Virus record (IMG/VR): IMGVR_UViG_3300044799_000242
Location: 1 to 40,715 of that record
Strand: one strand, 5' to 3'
DNA length: 40,715 nt
From: a virus
The notes under the pieces were generated by a model. It had not been told where the DNA came from. It did no database searches and worked only from the letters and a program-made list of their open reading frames with translations. Both the position numbers and the translations under genes were made by a program. Shown here in pieces: positions 32,057 to 40,601 of this stretch (position 1 is the first letter of the stretch; the number at the start of each line of letters is the position of its first letter).

Positions 32057-34212
32057 CGAATATAGACATATATCGCATAGGAAGAGCCGCACCGATAACG
32101 GTTGAAATTGATGATAAAACTGTCTATTTTAAAAAACTGCAAGGCGAACATCACATTACCAGCGATTTCATTCATAATTCCGCTTCTGCACTAGATGTAA
32201 CTATTGGAGATTATATAACTTATCCTGCCAGTGGTGAATGGAACACGGCCAGTGGTGAGAATTATATCATTAATCAAATTCCAAGTGTTGTTAAGATCAA
32301 TGATTCAACTTTCAAGTATAACATAGATTTTCAGGCTAATCTTTACAATCTTAATAAGAAACTTTTTAAAGACGGGGCAAGTGGACTCATTGATTTTGCT
32401 TATAGTGGTGTCCCTGATGATTTCCTTGATAAGATTGTTTCAAATATCAATGAGATAAATTCTCTATGGACAGCCGATACTATTTCATCTATTTCGTCCG
32501 GCATTGATAAGACTTTACAATTCACAAATGAATCTTGTTTATCGGCACTTAGTAAAGTTGCTGAGGCGTACAAGATGGAATATGATGTTAATGATAAGGT
32601 TATCAGTTTACAGGATTCCATTGCAGGTGCTTCCGGTTATAGTTTTGAGTATGGCAGAGCGAGTGGACTTTATAAACTTACTCGTGAACAGGTATTAAAT
32701 CAAAATATTATAACACGGTGCTATGGATTTGGAGGTTTAACAAATATTCCACTTACTTATCGTGCGCCATCAGGAGGAACGAAAAGACTAACCTTTAATG
32801 CTTCCGGTGATGGTGGATTTAGTTACTTAGATGCACCAGCCGCTACAGGATTATATGGCATTATTGAGGGAGTTTTTGTTGACGATAATATTTTCCCACA
32901 ACGAACAGGGACAATCACATCTGTTAATATATATTTCAATCCTATTGCACAAGTTGATGAGATTACCAAAAGCGATACTGCTTCCGGTTGCACGGTAGGA
33001 TGTAATGGTTATTCTTATACGATGGCATGGAATGTCAGTCCGACAATAACGATAGAGGCTTTCAGGCTTTTGCATGGGAATGATTTTGGAGCCGTTACCT
33101 TAGCAAGGACTACTGCAAATAAATTTACATTCACGGCTAACGTGCCGGGAACAGCTTTTGCAGCAGCATCAGTTGACGGTGATAATACTGCTACTAATTT
33201 AATTCCAAATGATGACGGTAGTGGAGGAACTGAATACTCAAACAACGGTTATATAGAAGATACCGACCTATATAATGCTAATCCGGCACTTGACATTAAT
33301 ATAAATAACTTTAAAATTGCAGGACAAAACCCATCAATAATATTTAAGACTGGGGATTTATCGGGCGTTCAATGTGAAATATGGAAGTACGAACACCTTA
33401 CACAAAGAATGTATATCAACCCATTCACTGATTCAGATGGTAATACATTACCCAACCCAACTCATTTACCGGCATCAGGGGATACTTATACGCTTGTCAA
33501 TATGGAACTACCGGATGCGTACATAGTGACGGCAGAGGCCGAGTTACAAGCCGCTACACAGAAATACCTGGATGAGAACTGTGCCCCTCATGCGATATAT
33601 ACTTTGGATATAGATCCTAAAGATGCGAAACTTAATAGTATATCTTTAAAAGCAGGCGACAGGGTTACGATAATTGATTCTGCACTTTCGATTAATAAAC
33701 TGATTCGTATTTCGAGTATTGAATATCCGCTGGTTAATCCTTATAAGATTAAAGTCATTTTGGCTAATCCGGTTGTACCTTATACACTTCAGGAGCGACT
33801 TGTTAAGGCCGCTTCGATAATTACAAAAGGCGCATTATTCAGTACTTCGTCCCCGGTGAAAGGCATGGTCCCGGGAGCTAATAATGCAGGAGCAGGTTAT
33901 TTTCTTAATGCCAAAGGCGCATGGGCAATTCCTGGAACAGTAGCAACTTTTTCATCTTCTCCTGGATCAACAACAACCATAAAGGAGATCATTAATTTTA
34001 CAGCGGTATCGGCACCGGCGATAACGAACTATCAAACTAATTATGCACCCACACATGGAGAGAATCCTATTGTGGCACTTAGAACGATTGATGCAGATGG
34101 GAATATAATAGAACGAAATGAGCAGCCTAAATTCACACTGGCCAGCGGACTGATTAGTTCAATAAGTTGGGATTTACCGGGTAACGAAACGGGAATTATT
34201 ATTTTAAGTTAA
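32053..34212 (+). CDS. Tail hub/baseplate protein (Tal-like)
   Basis: A 719-residue protein following Dit, the position of Tal or gp27-like hub proteins. N-terminal DIYRIGRAAPITVEIDDKTV and an antiparallel beta module (residues 1-200) are followed by a beta-rich middle and a C-terminal domain with GAWAIPG near residue 635. No peptidase motif is obvious. It carries nine ASG tripeptides, with different synonymous codons, far more than expected from its composition. It interacts presumably with Dit and the fibres downstream. Confidence 0.7.
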   Translation: MTNIDIYRIGRAAPITVEIDDKTVYFKKLQGEHHITSDFIHNSASALDVTIGDYITYPASGEWNTASGENYIINQIPSVVKINDSTFKYNIDFQANLYNLNKKLFKDGASGLIDFAYSGVPDDFLDKIVSNINEINSLWTADTISSISSGIDKTLQFTNESCLSALSKVAEAYKMEYDVNDKVISLQDSIAGASGYSFEYGRASGLYKLTREQVLNQNIITRCYGFGGLTNIPLTYRAPSGGTKRLTFNASGDGGFSYLDAPAATGLYGIIEGVFVDDNIFPQRTGTITSVNIYFNPIAQVDEITKSDTASGCTVGCNGYSYTMAWNVSPTITIEAFRLLHGNDFGAVTLARTTANKFTFTANVPGTAFAAASVDGDNTATNLIPNDDGSGGTEYSNNGYIEDTDLYNANPALDININNFKIAGQNPSIIFKTGDLSGVQCEIWKYEHLTQRMYINPFTDSDGNTLPNPTHLPASGDTYTLVNMELPDAYIVTAEAELQAATQKYLDENCAPHAIYTLDIDPKDAKLNSISLKAGDRVTIIDSALSINKLIRISSIEYPLVNPYKIKVILANPVVPYTLQERLVKAASIITKGALFSTSSPVKGMVPGANNAGAGYFLNAKGAWAIPGTVATFSSSPGSTTTIKEIINFTAVSAPAITNYQTNYAPTHGENPIVALRTIDADGNIIERNEQPKFTLASGLISSISWDLPGNETGIIILS

Positions 34213-34222
34213 TAAAAATATA

Positions 34223-34230
34223 TAACTTTG
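34223..34230 (+). promoter_or_regulatory. TAnnTTTG box before the BppU-like gene
   Basis: TAACTTTG (34223-34230) matches the -7 consensus and is 14 bases upstream of the ATG at 34245. No convincing -33 TTG was found at the right distance, so this may be an isolated match. Confidence 0.3.
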
Positions 34231-34244
34231 GTAAAATTATTAAA

Positions 34245-34595
34245 ATGGCAACAATTACTATAAAAAGAGGAAACCCATATAATGCAACAATAACAGTTAC
34301 TAATGCGTCCGGGAACCCTTACGACTTGACCGATAAGACTGTATTTTTTACAGTTAAAAAAGCAACCGATACCGGTACTGATGACTCTGTTGCGGTGATT
34401 ACTAAAGACATAACATCTCATACGAATGCCAGTGGAGGAATCACTACATTGGATTTAACGGCAGCACAAACAGATATTGTTCTCGGTGATTATAACTGGG
34501 ATTTGAGAATATATGCTGGTTCTCCACTTGTTCAGATGAACACTACATCAGGGATTTGTAATATTATTGAAACAATAACTAAACGCATATCATAA
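34245..34595 (+). CDS. BppU-like baseplate upper protein
   Basis: A 116-residue immunoglobulin-like beta-sandwich with the BppU N-terminal pattern: ITIKRGNPYNATITVTNASG, DLTDKTVFFTVKKA and LGDYNWDLRIYAG. These domains anchor receptor-binding fibres to the baseplate. It contains two ASG tripeptides. It is read directly into the next gene through TAATG. Confidence 0.75.
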   Translation: MATITIKRGNPYNATITVTNASGNPYDLTDKTVFFTVKKATDTGTDDSVAVITKDITSHTNASGGITTLDLTAAQTDIVLGDYNWDLRIYAGSPLVQMNTTSGICNIIETITKRIS

Positions 34596-35080
34596 TGGAC
34601 AATATAAGTGTACCAATAACAGAGGAATCTATCACAGTTACCATTTCAGAGGGTGCTACATGGGACGGTGTTTCCGGAAAGCCAACAGCCGTTGAAGAAA
34701 ACAGTTTCATAGTAAGTAATCCAACTCCTTTTGCATGGATTGTAAAAATACTTGCACAGGTAAAGACAATACTTGGATTGAATTTAGCAGTACAGACAAT
34801 CCCTTTTGCTATTCCATTAGCTATTGATGTTACAACCTATAAAGATTGGAAATGCACTAACATATCAGGAGATACGACTGTTAATATAACTGGTGAAGCG
34901 GACGGCGAGGCAGGGATGCTTGAAATTTATAATTCTGCAAGTGCCGTTAGTACTTTAGGAACGATGTTTACAAAGAACTCCGGGGGTGGAACGATAGATA
35001 CGGCTGCCAGTGGTGATAATATTATTGCTTGGACAAAAAGCGGGACAGATATAATTTACTCTATATCGCAGATTGAATGA
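34595..35080 (+). CDS. Tail-associated protein, unknown (161 aa)
   Basis: A beta-rich protein between the BppU-like and adhesin genes. N-terminal ISVPITEESITVTISEGATW is followed by a hydrophobic region (residues 45-78) and a C-terminal domain with NISGDTTVNITG and AASGDNIIAWTKSG. It may be an adaptor between baseplate and adhesin. No family is recognised. Stop and next start overlap by ATGA. Confidence 0.6.
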   Translation: MDNISVPITEESITVTISEGATWDGVSGKPTAVEENSFIVSNPTPFAWIVKILAQVKTILGLNLAVQTIPFAIPLAIDVTTYKDWKCTNISGDTTVNITGEADGEAGMLEIYNSASAVSTLGTMFTKNSGGGTIDTAASGDNIIAWTKSGTDIIYSISQIE

Positions 35081-37149
35081 GAAAAGATCAATTCATAAAA
35101 CGGTGGATAGCTTCCTCTTCCAGTTGGAGTAGTTACTTTGCTTCACGATATCCAAGTAATCTTGTAATTACTATTGATTCTGATACACAATTTACTGTAA
35201 CTCATACAAATAACGGGACTCAGGATTATAGTCTTATCAGGTATGAGTTATCAACTGATGGCATAAATTTTACCGAAAATACTACTGCCGTTGCAGGGAC
35301 AGCATCTAAAGCCATTACAGGACTTACTGCCGGGGTCGTTTATTATGTGCGGTTAAGATATTCTAAAGGTACTCATTATTCTGCTTATTCTGAAACTGTA
35401 AGTGCTGTAATATCAACATTATTAACAGGACTAAAAGCATATTACAAACTTGAAGATGTTAATGATAGTTTTAATGGTTATCATCTAACAAATAATAATG
35501 CAGTAACATTCGTTGCAGGTAAGTTAGGAAATGCTGCAAATTTAGGAACATCAAATACAAATAAATCATTATCTGTTAACACGGTATTCGGGATGACCTA
35601 TTCAACACTTAAAAGTGTTGACGGATGGTTTAAGATTAATACAGCACCGGGAGTTGGTGTTGTTTATGCTTTAACAGGATTGATGTTTAATACTAATCCG
35701 GGAAATTATATAAGAATACTCTATACAAATGATGCAGGGAATTTTGTAATACATCTTAATACCGGGAGCAAATCAAGTACGGAATTAGTTGTTGGAACTT
35801 GGTATTATTTATGTGCTACGTGGGATCATGCTGGTAATCATGCCCGGTTATATGTTAATAATGTATTAAAGATTAATGATGCCATATTTACAGCAAATTA
35901 TAGTGCAAAAACAGGACAATTAACAATTGGTCAAGTTGAGAACGTTTTATTTGCTTCGGAAATGGTAGATAGTCTTGGGATTTGGAACAAAATATTGACA
36001 GATGCAGAAAGAACAGAAAGACTTAATCTTGGCGTGGGAATAACATATCCATTTTCAACTCCCCCATTAATAATATCTTATCAGGCTATTCAGGGGACAG
36101 TTCCTGATAGTAACATAATAACGTACCAAATAGATGATGGGTTTAATGGTGTTATAGATTGGGGGGATGGCACAAGAAATGTATTAATATCTGGCGCACC
36201 TTATAAACAAATCTGGCATACTCACTCTACACCTAATACGACTTATACTATCAGGATATTTGGTATAGCTGATAAGTTCAAGCATTTTTCAGTTAATCGC
36301 CAATCTGCGAAAATTTCTTTATCGGAGGTAGCTAAATTCACTGCGTTGGAATATTTTGCAGCATCATTGGCAAGATGTACTGGTAATCTGAATGAACTTG
36401 TAAGTACAATCAAAACTGCTATATTTTATCATTTGGATTCTGCAAGTGATGCAGTAATAAATATTGGCCCGGATCATATTGTCGGTTCAATTGATGATCT
36501 TCCGGCAGGGATGACTGGGTTATTGCAATTAGAATATTGTTTCGGTACAGGTGAAGGAACGGGATCAATAGATAATCTTCCTGTCGGATTAACAGGATTA
36601 TCTATTGATCAGGGGGCTGCACCTACAGCATTTATAGGTTCAATAAGTAACCTCCCTGCCGGTTTAACAGGTTCTGTCTATATATATGGATGTCTTCTTC
36701 TTGATGGTTCAATAAATGCGCTCCCCGCTGGTATCAATTGGTTATGGTTAATTAATATGCCACTCATCACAGGATCAATAAATAATTTATCTGCTGGAAT
36801 AACGAGTTTAGTATTATACAATTGTGGATTGCTAACTGGTGATATTGAATCAATCAATACAAATATTGATACTATTGAAATTAATATGTGTGATGTTATT
36901 TATGGTGGAGGTGCGGTTCCTGCGTGGAGGAATGCAAAAATAACTATTCAAAATACGTGGGGAGGTGGAATAAACTGGTCTGCTGCAATGACATCTGATT
37001 TTCTTATTGCATGGGCATTGACGGCACAGATAGCGGATGATGGTCTTGTCAGGGCATGTTATATAGGTTATCCGAGAGATGCTTCAAGTGATGCAGCATT
37101 AGCAACATTACAGGCTGACCCACCAAAGAAAACCATCACCACAACATAA
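35077..37149 (+). CDS. Multidomain tail adhesin: FN3, LamG, PKD-like, leucine-rich-like repeats
   Basis: A 690-residue protein. A fibronectin type III-like domain spans about residues 25-112 (AITGLTAGVVYYVRLRY). A LamG/ConA-like domain spans about 116-315 (GLKAYYKLEDVNDS, GTWYYLCATWDHAGN, DSLGIWNKILTDAE). A PKD-like strand pair with IDWGDGTR is at about 355-396. Five or six repeats with a core GSI-xx-LPAGLT-x-L span about 468-590. LamG and leucine-rich-like modules are used for glycan or protein binding, so host-receptor recognition is a good guess. It has no signal peptide, unlike the two fibres after it. Confidence 0.8.
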   Translation: MRKDQFIKRWIASSSSWSSYFASRYPSNLVITIDSDTQFTVTHTNNGTQDYSLIRYELSTDGINFTENTTAVAGTASKAITGLTAGVVYYVRLRYSKGTHYSAYSETVSAVISTLLTGLKAYYKLEDVNDSFNGYHLTNNNAVTFVAGKLGNAANLGTSNTNKSLSVNTVFGMTYSTLKSVDGWFKINTAPGVGVVYALTGLMFNTNPGNYIRILYTNDAGNFVIHLNTGSKSSTELVVGTWYYLCATWDHAGNHARLYVNNVLKINDAIFTANYSAKTGQLTIGQVENVLFASEMVDSLGIWNKILTDAERTERLNLGVGITYPFSTPPLIISYQAIQGTVPDSNIITYQIDDGFNGVIDWGDGTRNVLISGAPYKQIWHTHSTPNTTYTIRIFGIADKFKHFSVNRQSAKISLSEVAKFTALEYFAASLARCTGNLNELVSTIKTAIFYHLDSASDAVINIGPDHIVGSIDDLPAGMTGLLQLEYCFGTGEGTGSIDNLPVGLTGLSIDQGAAPTAFIGSISNLPAGLTGSVYIYGCLLLDGSINALPAGINWLWLINMPLITGSINNLSAGITSLVLYNCGLLTGDIESINTNIDTIEINMCDVIYGGGAVPAWRNAKITIQNTWGGGINWSAAMTSDFLIAWALTAQIADDGLVRACYIGYPRDASSDAALATLQADPPKKTITTT

Positions 37150-37182
37150 TTAATAGTGCACAACATAACAAATGATTAACCG

Positions 37183-37254
37183 ATGAGTGAAGAACAGACA
37201 AAATTTCTGGAAGAACTTGATAATAGAAATAAGGGAATAAAGAACACACTATAA
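37183..37254 (+). CDS. 23-aa frame, MSEEQ-type
   Basis: ATG 37183 to TAA 37252-37254 encodes MSEEQTKFLEELDNRNK and a short tail. A 14-base segment (ATGAGTGAAGAACA) recurs at 37291 in the next tiny frame. It is too short to judge coding. It lies in the 348-base stretch between adhesin and fibre, which has no long gene. Confidence 0.25.
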   Translation: MSEEQTKFLEELDNRNKGIKNTL

Positions 37255-37257
37255 GAT

Positions 37258-37335
37258 ATGACAACAGGAACAAAAAATATAACCGGAGAAATGAGTGAAG
37301 AACAAGAAAAAGCAATCAATGAAATAAATAATTGA
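37258..37335 (+). CDS. 25-aa frame with the same MSEEQ core
   Basis: ATG 37258 to TGA 37333-37335 encodes a short, acidic peptide with an internal MSEEQEKAINEINN, matching the MSEEQ start of the previous frame. It may be a small duplicated gene or a decayed remnant. It precedes the AP2-fragment gene by 1 base. Confidence 0.25.
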   Translation: MTTGTKNITGEMSEEQEKAINEINN

Positions 37336-37336
37336 T

Positions 37337-37501
37337 ATGAAAAAACTACTTACACTACTTTTGCTTTTTGCAAGAATTGAATATAATGGGGAGGCAATAA
37401 GGCTTGGGAGTTTTAGAACAGTTGAAGAGGCAGCAAGAATTAGAGATATTGCTTCTCTTAAATATTTTGGGGAGTTTGCTAATTTAAACTTAAAGTCATG
37501 A
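37337..37501 (+). CDS. Signal-like leader joined to an AP2-domain fragment
   Basis: A 54-residue frame. The first 12 residues (MKKLLTLLLLFA) look like a secretion leader. The rest (LGSFRTVEEAARIRDIASLKYFGEFANLNL) is a textbook AP2 DNA-binding fragment, as at the end of phage HNH homing endonucleases. No HNH part is present. The chimera suggests deletion of the endonuclease body, leaving a leader from a fibre-like gene fused to the AP2 tail. It overlaps the next gene by ATGA. Confidence 0.6.
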   Translation: MKKLLTLLLLFARIEYNGEAIRLGSFRTVEEAARIRDIASLKYFGEFANLNLKS

Positions 37502-39288
37502 AAAAAATAATATTGTTTCTGGTATTAGTTTTGTATTCAATATTTACGTTTTGTCAAGATTCTCCACCGACAGGGGCAAATTTCAAGACATTGCCTACTT
37601 ATTCTTTTAAATATTACACCCCGACTGAGGCAGTATGGATGTATAAAGGCTCGACTTACGGATGGACAAATTTAGGCAAGTCGTTAGATACGATGCAATA
37701 TTACAGGCTTTTGAATAATCATGATTCATTAAATACACTACAGGAAAAATCATATAATTCCTTAAATGATAAACCTGATCTTGATTTAAAGGCAAATGTT
37801 GATGACCCGACATTTACAACTAAGATTACTACTCCCGCTTTAAATATACCTACGAGTGCGACGTTAAATTATTTCTGGAAATGTACTAATCTTGATGGTT
37901 CCGGTGCATGGGCTGCTGTTTCAGCATCACAGGTTTATAAAGGTACCTGGAATGCCACAACAAATACACCAACCCTTGCTGATGGTACAGGAACGGCAGG
38001 GTGGTATTATCGCTGTGTTGTGGCAGGGACGGTAAATTTTGGTTCAGGAAATATAACATTTGCCGTAGGGGATGATGCATATTGTAACGGCACTATATGG
38101 CAAAAAGTTCCGGGTGGTACTTCACAATGGGTAACCACAGGGAGTGATATTTATTATAATATTGGTAACGTAGCAATAGGAATGACTGCACCGACGGCTA
38201 AATTAACAATTGGTGATACATATAAAGCGCTGGATAGTCCAGGTAATCTATTTGTATATACAACAAATACAGCTACGACTGATTATGGAGCCCAAATCTC
38301 TTTAGGTGGTTCTTACAGTGGCACTTCTCCACTTCCCTTTGGGGCGATTGGAGCAAGGAAGGTAGCTGCCAGCGGAGGTTATTTGTCTCTTATGACAGCT
38401 GTTTCAGGTACATGGACGCTGACTGAAAAAATGAGACTTACTGAATCTAACGTAAGTATTTACTCGGCAGTCCTTAGTCTATCAACCGATCAGCAAATTC
38501 AATGGGGAGCAGCTGATAATTACATCTGGGGACATACTGCAACTCATTATATGGGATTTGCAACAAACGGATCAGAGCGCATGAGAATCTTATCAAATGG
38601 TTATTTGGCATTAGGAAAAACCTCTGCCACTACCTTATTAGATGTCAATGGAGTTATCACAGCAACCGGAGGAAATTCAACTAACTGGAATACTGCCTAT
38701 ACACACTCACAAATCGCCGGAGGTAATTCAGTTCACGTTTCAACAACAGAGAATACTCAATGGGATGCTGCTTATACACATAGTCAAATTGCAGGAGGTA
38801 ATTCAGTTCACGTTTCAACAACAGAGAATACTCAATGGGATGCTGCTTATACACATAGTCAAATTGCAGGAGGTAACTCTGTTCACGTTTCAACTACAGA
38901 AAATACCAATTGGGACGCTGCTTATACTCATTCAACGGATAATACTCAGGCTCATTCAGATTATTTATTAAACAATGCTAATGATGCGACATCAGGAAGT
39001 TTAACTGCAACGAATTTTATCTTATCTTCTGATAGAAGGCTTAAAACTAATATCAAAGCAATTGATTTCAAGGGTGTAAATATTGAATACAAACAGTTTG
39101 AATTAAAGTCCGAAAGGGGAATAATAAGATTTGGTGTAATTGCTCAGGATTTGCAAAAAACCAACCCGGAATTAGTGAGGACTGACAAAGATGGAATGTT
39201 AAGCGTTGCTTATATTGACCTGCTCATAAAAGAGATTTCTTCTCTTAAACAACGAGTTACTGAACTGGAAAAAAGATTAGAAAAATGA
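37498..39288 (+). CDS. Tail fibre with signal peptide and S74 chaperone domain
   Basis: A 596-residue fibre. Residues 1-20 (MKKIILFLVLVLYSIFTFCQ) form a signal-like leader. The middle is beta-rich with GTWNATTNTPTLADGTGTAG and TNGSERMRILSNGYLALG. A repeat of 25 residues (core WDAAYTHSQIAGGNSVHV) occurs three times, plus a partial copy. Residues 510-596 form a Peptidase_S74 intramolecular chaperone: SSDRRLKTNI with the likely cleaving Ser, GVIAQDLQ and a final leucine-heptad helix. The domain assists trimer folding and cuts itself off. Receptor-binding is likely. Confidence 0.85.
   Translation: MKKIILFLVLVLYSIFTFCQDSPPTGANFKTLPTYSFKYYTPTEAVWMYKGSTYGWTNLGKSLDTMQYYRLLNNHDSLNTLQEKSYNSLNDKPDLDLKANVDDPTFTTKITTPALNIPTSATLNYFWKCTNLDGSGAWAAVSASQVYKGTWNATTNTPTLADGTGTAGWYYRCVVAGTVNFGSGNITFAVGDDAYCNGTIWQKVPGGTSQWVTTGSDIYYNIGNVAIGMTAPTAKLTIGDTYKALDSPGNLFVYTTNTATTDYGAQISLGGSYSGTSPLPFGAIGARKVAASGGYLSLMTAVSGTWTLTEKMRLTESNVSIYSAVLSLSTDQQIQWGAADNYIWGHTATHYMGFATNGSERMRILSNGYLALGKTSATTLLDVNGVITATGGNSTNWNTAYTHSQIAGGNSVHVSTTENTQWDAAYTHSQIAGGNSVHVSTTENTQWDAAYTHSQIAGGNSVHVSTTENTNWDAAYTHSTDNTQAHSDYLLNNANDATSGSLTATNFILSSDRRLKTNIKAIDFKGVNIEYKQFELKSERGIIRFGVIAQDLQKTNPELVRTDKDGMLSVAYIDLLIKEISSLKQRVTELEKRLEK
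38686..38937 (+). repeat. 75-bp coding repeats in the S74 fibre
   Basis: Three full units (38686-38760, 38761-38835, 38836-38910) and a partial fourth (38911-38937) encode W(N/D)(T/A)AYTHSQIAGGNSVHV plus STTENT(Q/N). Units two and three are nearly identical in DNA. Such repeats can change fibre length by slippage or recombination. Confidence 0.9.
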
Positions 39289-40583
39289 GAACTAAACTAC
39301 TGATATTATCACTTTTCTTTTGCTTGAGTTTATATAGTCAGGTTCCTACTTTAAGTACTACAGCAGTTTCAAACATAACTGCAACTACCTGTGATAGTGG
39401 AGGAAATATTACAGACGAGGGCGATTCCCCTGTTATTGCACGAGGTGTTTGTTGGAATACTACTCATAACCCGGTATATGAAGATAATAAAACAAAGAAT
39501 GGATCAGGGACTGGAATATTTACCAGTCATGTTACTAACCTTGTTGCGGTTAATACTTATTACATAAGAGCTTATGCAGTTAATGGTTCAGGGATAGGTT
39601 ATGGTAATGAGGTAAGCGTAGAGATCACAATACTTTCTTCTGTTCCTGACAATGAGGCATTTTCATTAGTAGATGTAACGGATATAGTATCGGCAGCAAA
39701 TCATGATTTAGTAGATTGTTTTTCTCATGGGATAACTAATCATTTTAATAAACAGTATTATCCTAATTACTTAGTTGAAGGACCAAATGCTTTTATTGAA
39801 AATAGTTTATTAAACTTTAGAGATTATGATAGGTCATTACGCCCGCCAACAGATTTTGCTTGTGTTGAAAAAACAACGACTTCACTTTATTGGACTTGGG
39901 TAGATAATTCATGGGATGAAGATGGTTTTTATGTAGAACGTTCACCTGATGGAACATCTGATTGGATAGAAGTAGAAACTACAGCGGCAGATGTAGAAGG
40001 TTTTATTGACGGTAGTTTATCACCAAATACTCCTTATTATTACAGGATAAGAGCGTTTGACGGAGCATTACATTCTGATTGGGTGACTGGATATACTTCG
40101 ACTAATTCTTTTGAATTGGATGACTGGTACTTACCCTCAAGAGGTGAATTACGTGCAATGTATGATAATCTCAAGGTGTATAGTGTTGGTAATTTCACCA
40201 CTGATTACTATTGGAGTTCTACTCAAGCTGCTTATAATGAAGCATGGGTAGTTAGTTTTAATAACGGGGGTTATTATAATTCTGGGAAAGATCAATTATA
40301 TAGCGTTAGGGCAATTTGTAGTTTTGTTGCTGCAGTGGATGCTTATGCTATAAGAGATACCGGGCCACATGGAGGACTAATATTTTATATAAAAAATAAT
40401 AGTGGCATATATACTTATTTTGAATCAAAAACAACTGATCAGAGTGTAAATTATATTTGGTCTAACGTACTTCACTCAGTTCCTACTCTTAGTGGTATTG
40501 GGACAGGAATGTATAATACCCAACAAATAATTATGCAAGAAGATCATACGGATAGTGCTGCTAAACTTTGTAATGATTTATAA
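39285..40583 (+). CDS. Secreted protein with FN3 and C-type-lectin-like (DUF1566) domains
   Basis: A 432-residue protein that overlaps the fibre by ATGA. It has a leader at residues 1-19 (MRTKLLILSLFFCLSLYSQ), an N-terminal bacterial-surface-like region with GVCWNTTHNP and YYIRAYAVNGSG, an FN3-like domain around residues 187-275 (PPTDFACVEKTT) and a C-terminal lectin-type domain (WYLPSRGELRAMY, YYWSST, SVRAICSF). This fold is used as a receptor binder and, in some phages, as a target of diversity-generating retroelements. Nothing in the window shows a reverse transcriptase or template repeat. It may be a displayed tail-tip protein. Confidence 0.7.
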   Translation: MRTKLLILSLFFCLSLYSQVPTLSTTAVSNITATTCDSGGNITDEGDSPVIARGVCWNTTHNPVYEDNKTKNGSGTGIFTSHVTNLVAVNTYYIRAYAVNGSGIGYGNEVSVEITILSSVPDNEAFSLVDVTDIVSAANHDLVDCFSHGITNHFNKQYYPNYLVEGPNAFIENSLLNFRDYDRSLRPPTDFACVEKTTTSLYWTWVDNSWDEDGFYVERSPDGTSDWIEVETTAADVEGFIDGSLSPNTPYYYRIRAFDGALHSDWVTGYTSTNSFELDDWYLPSRGELRAMYDNLKVYSVGNFTTDYYWSSTQAAYNEAWVVSFNNGGYYNSGKDQLYSVRAICSFVAAVDAYAIRDTGPHGGLIFYIKNNSGIYTYFESKTTDQSVNYIWSNVLHSVPTLSGIGTGMYNTQQIIMQEDHTDSAAKLCNDL

Positions 40584-40601
40584 CAGATAAAAATTAAAGA
40601 T

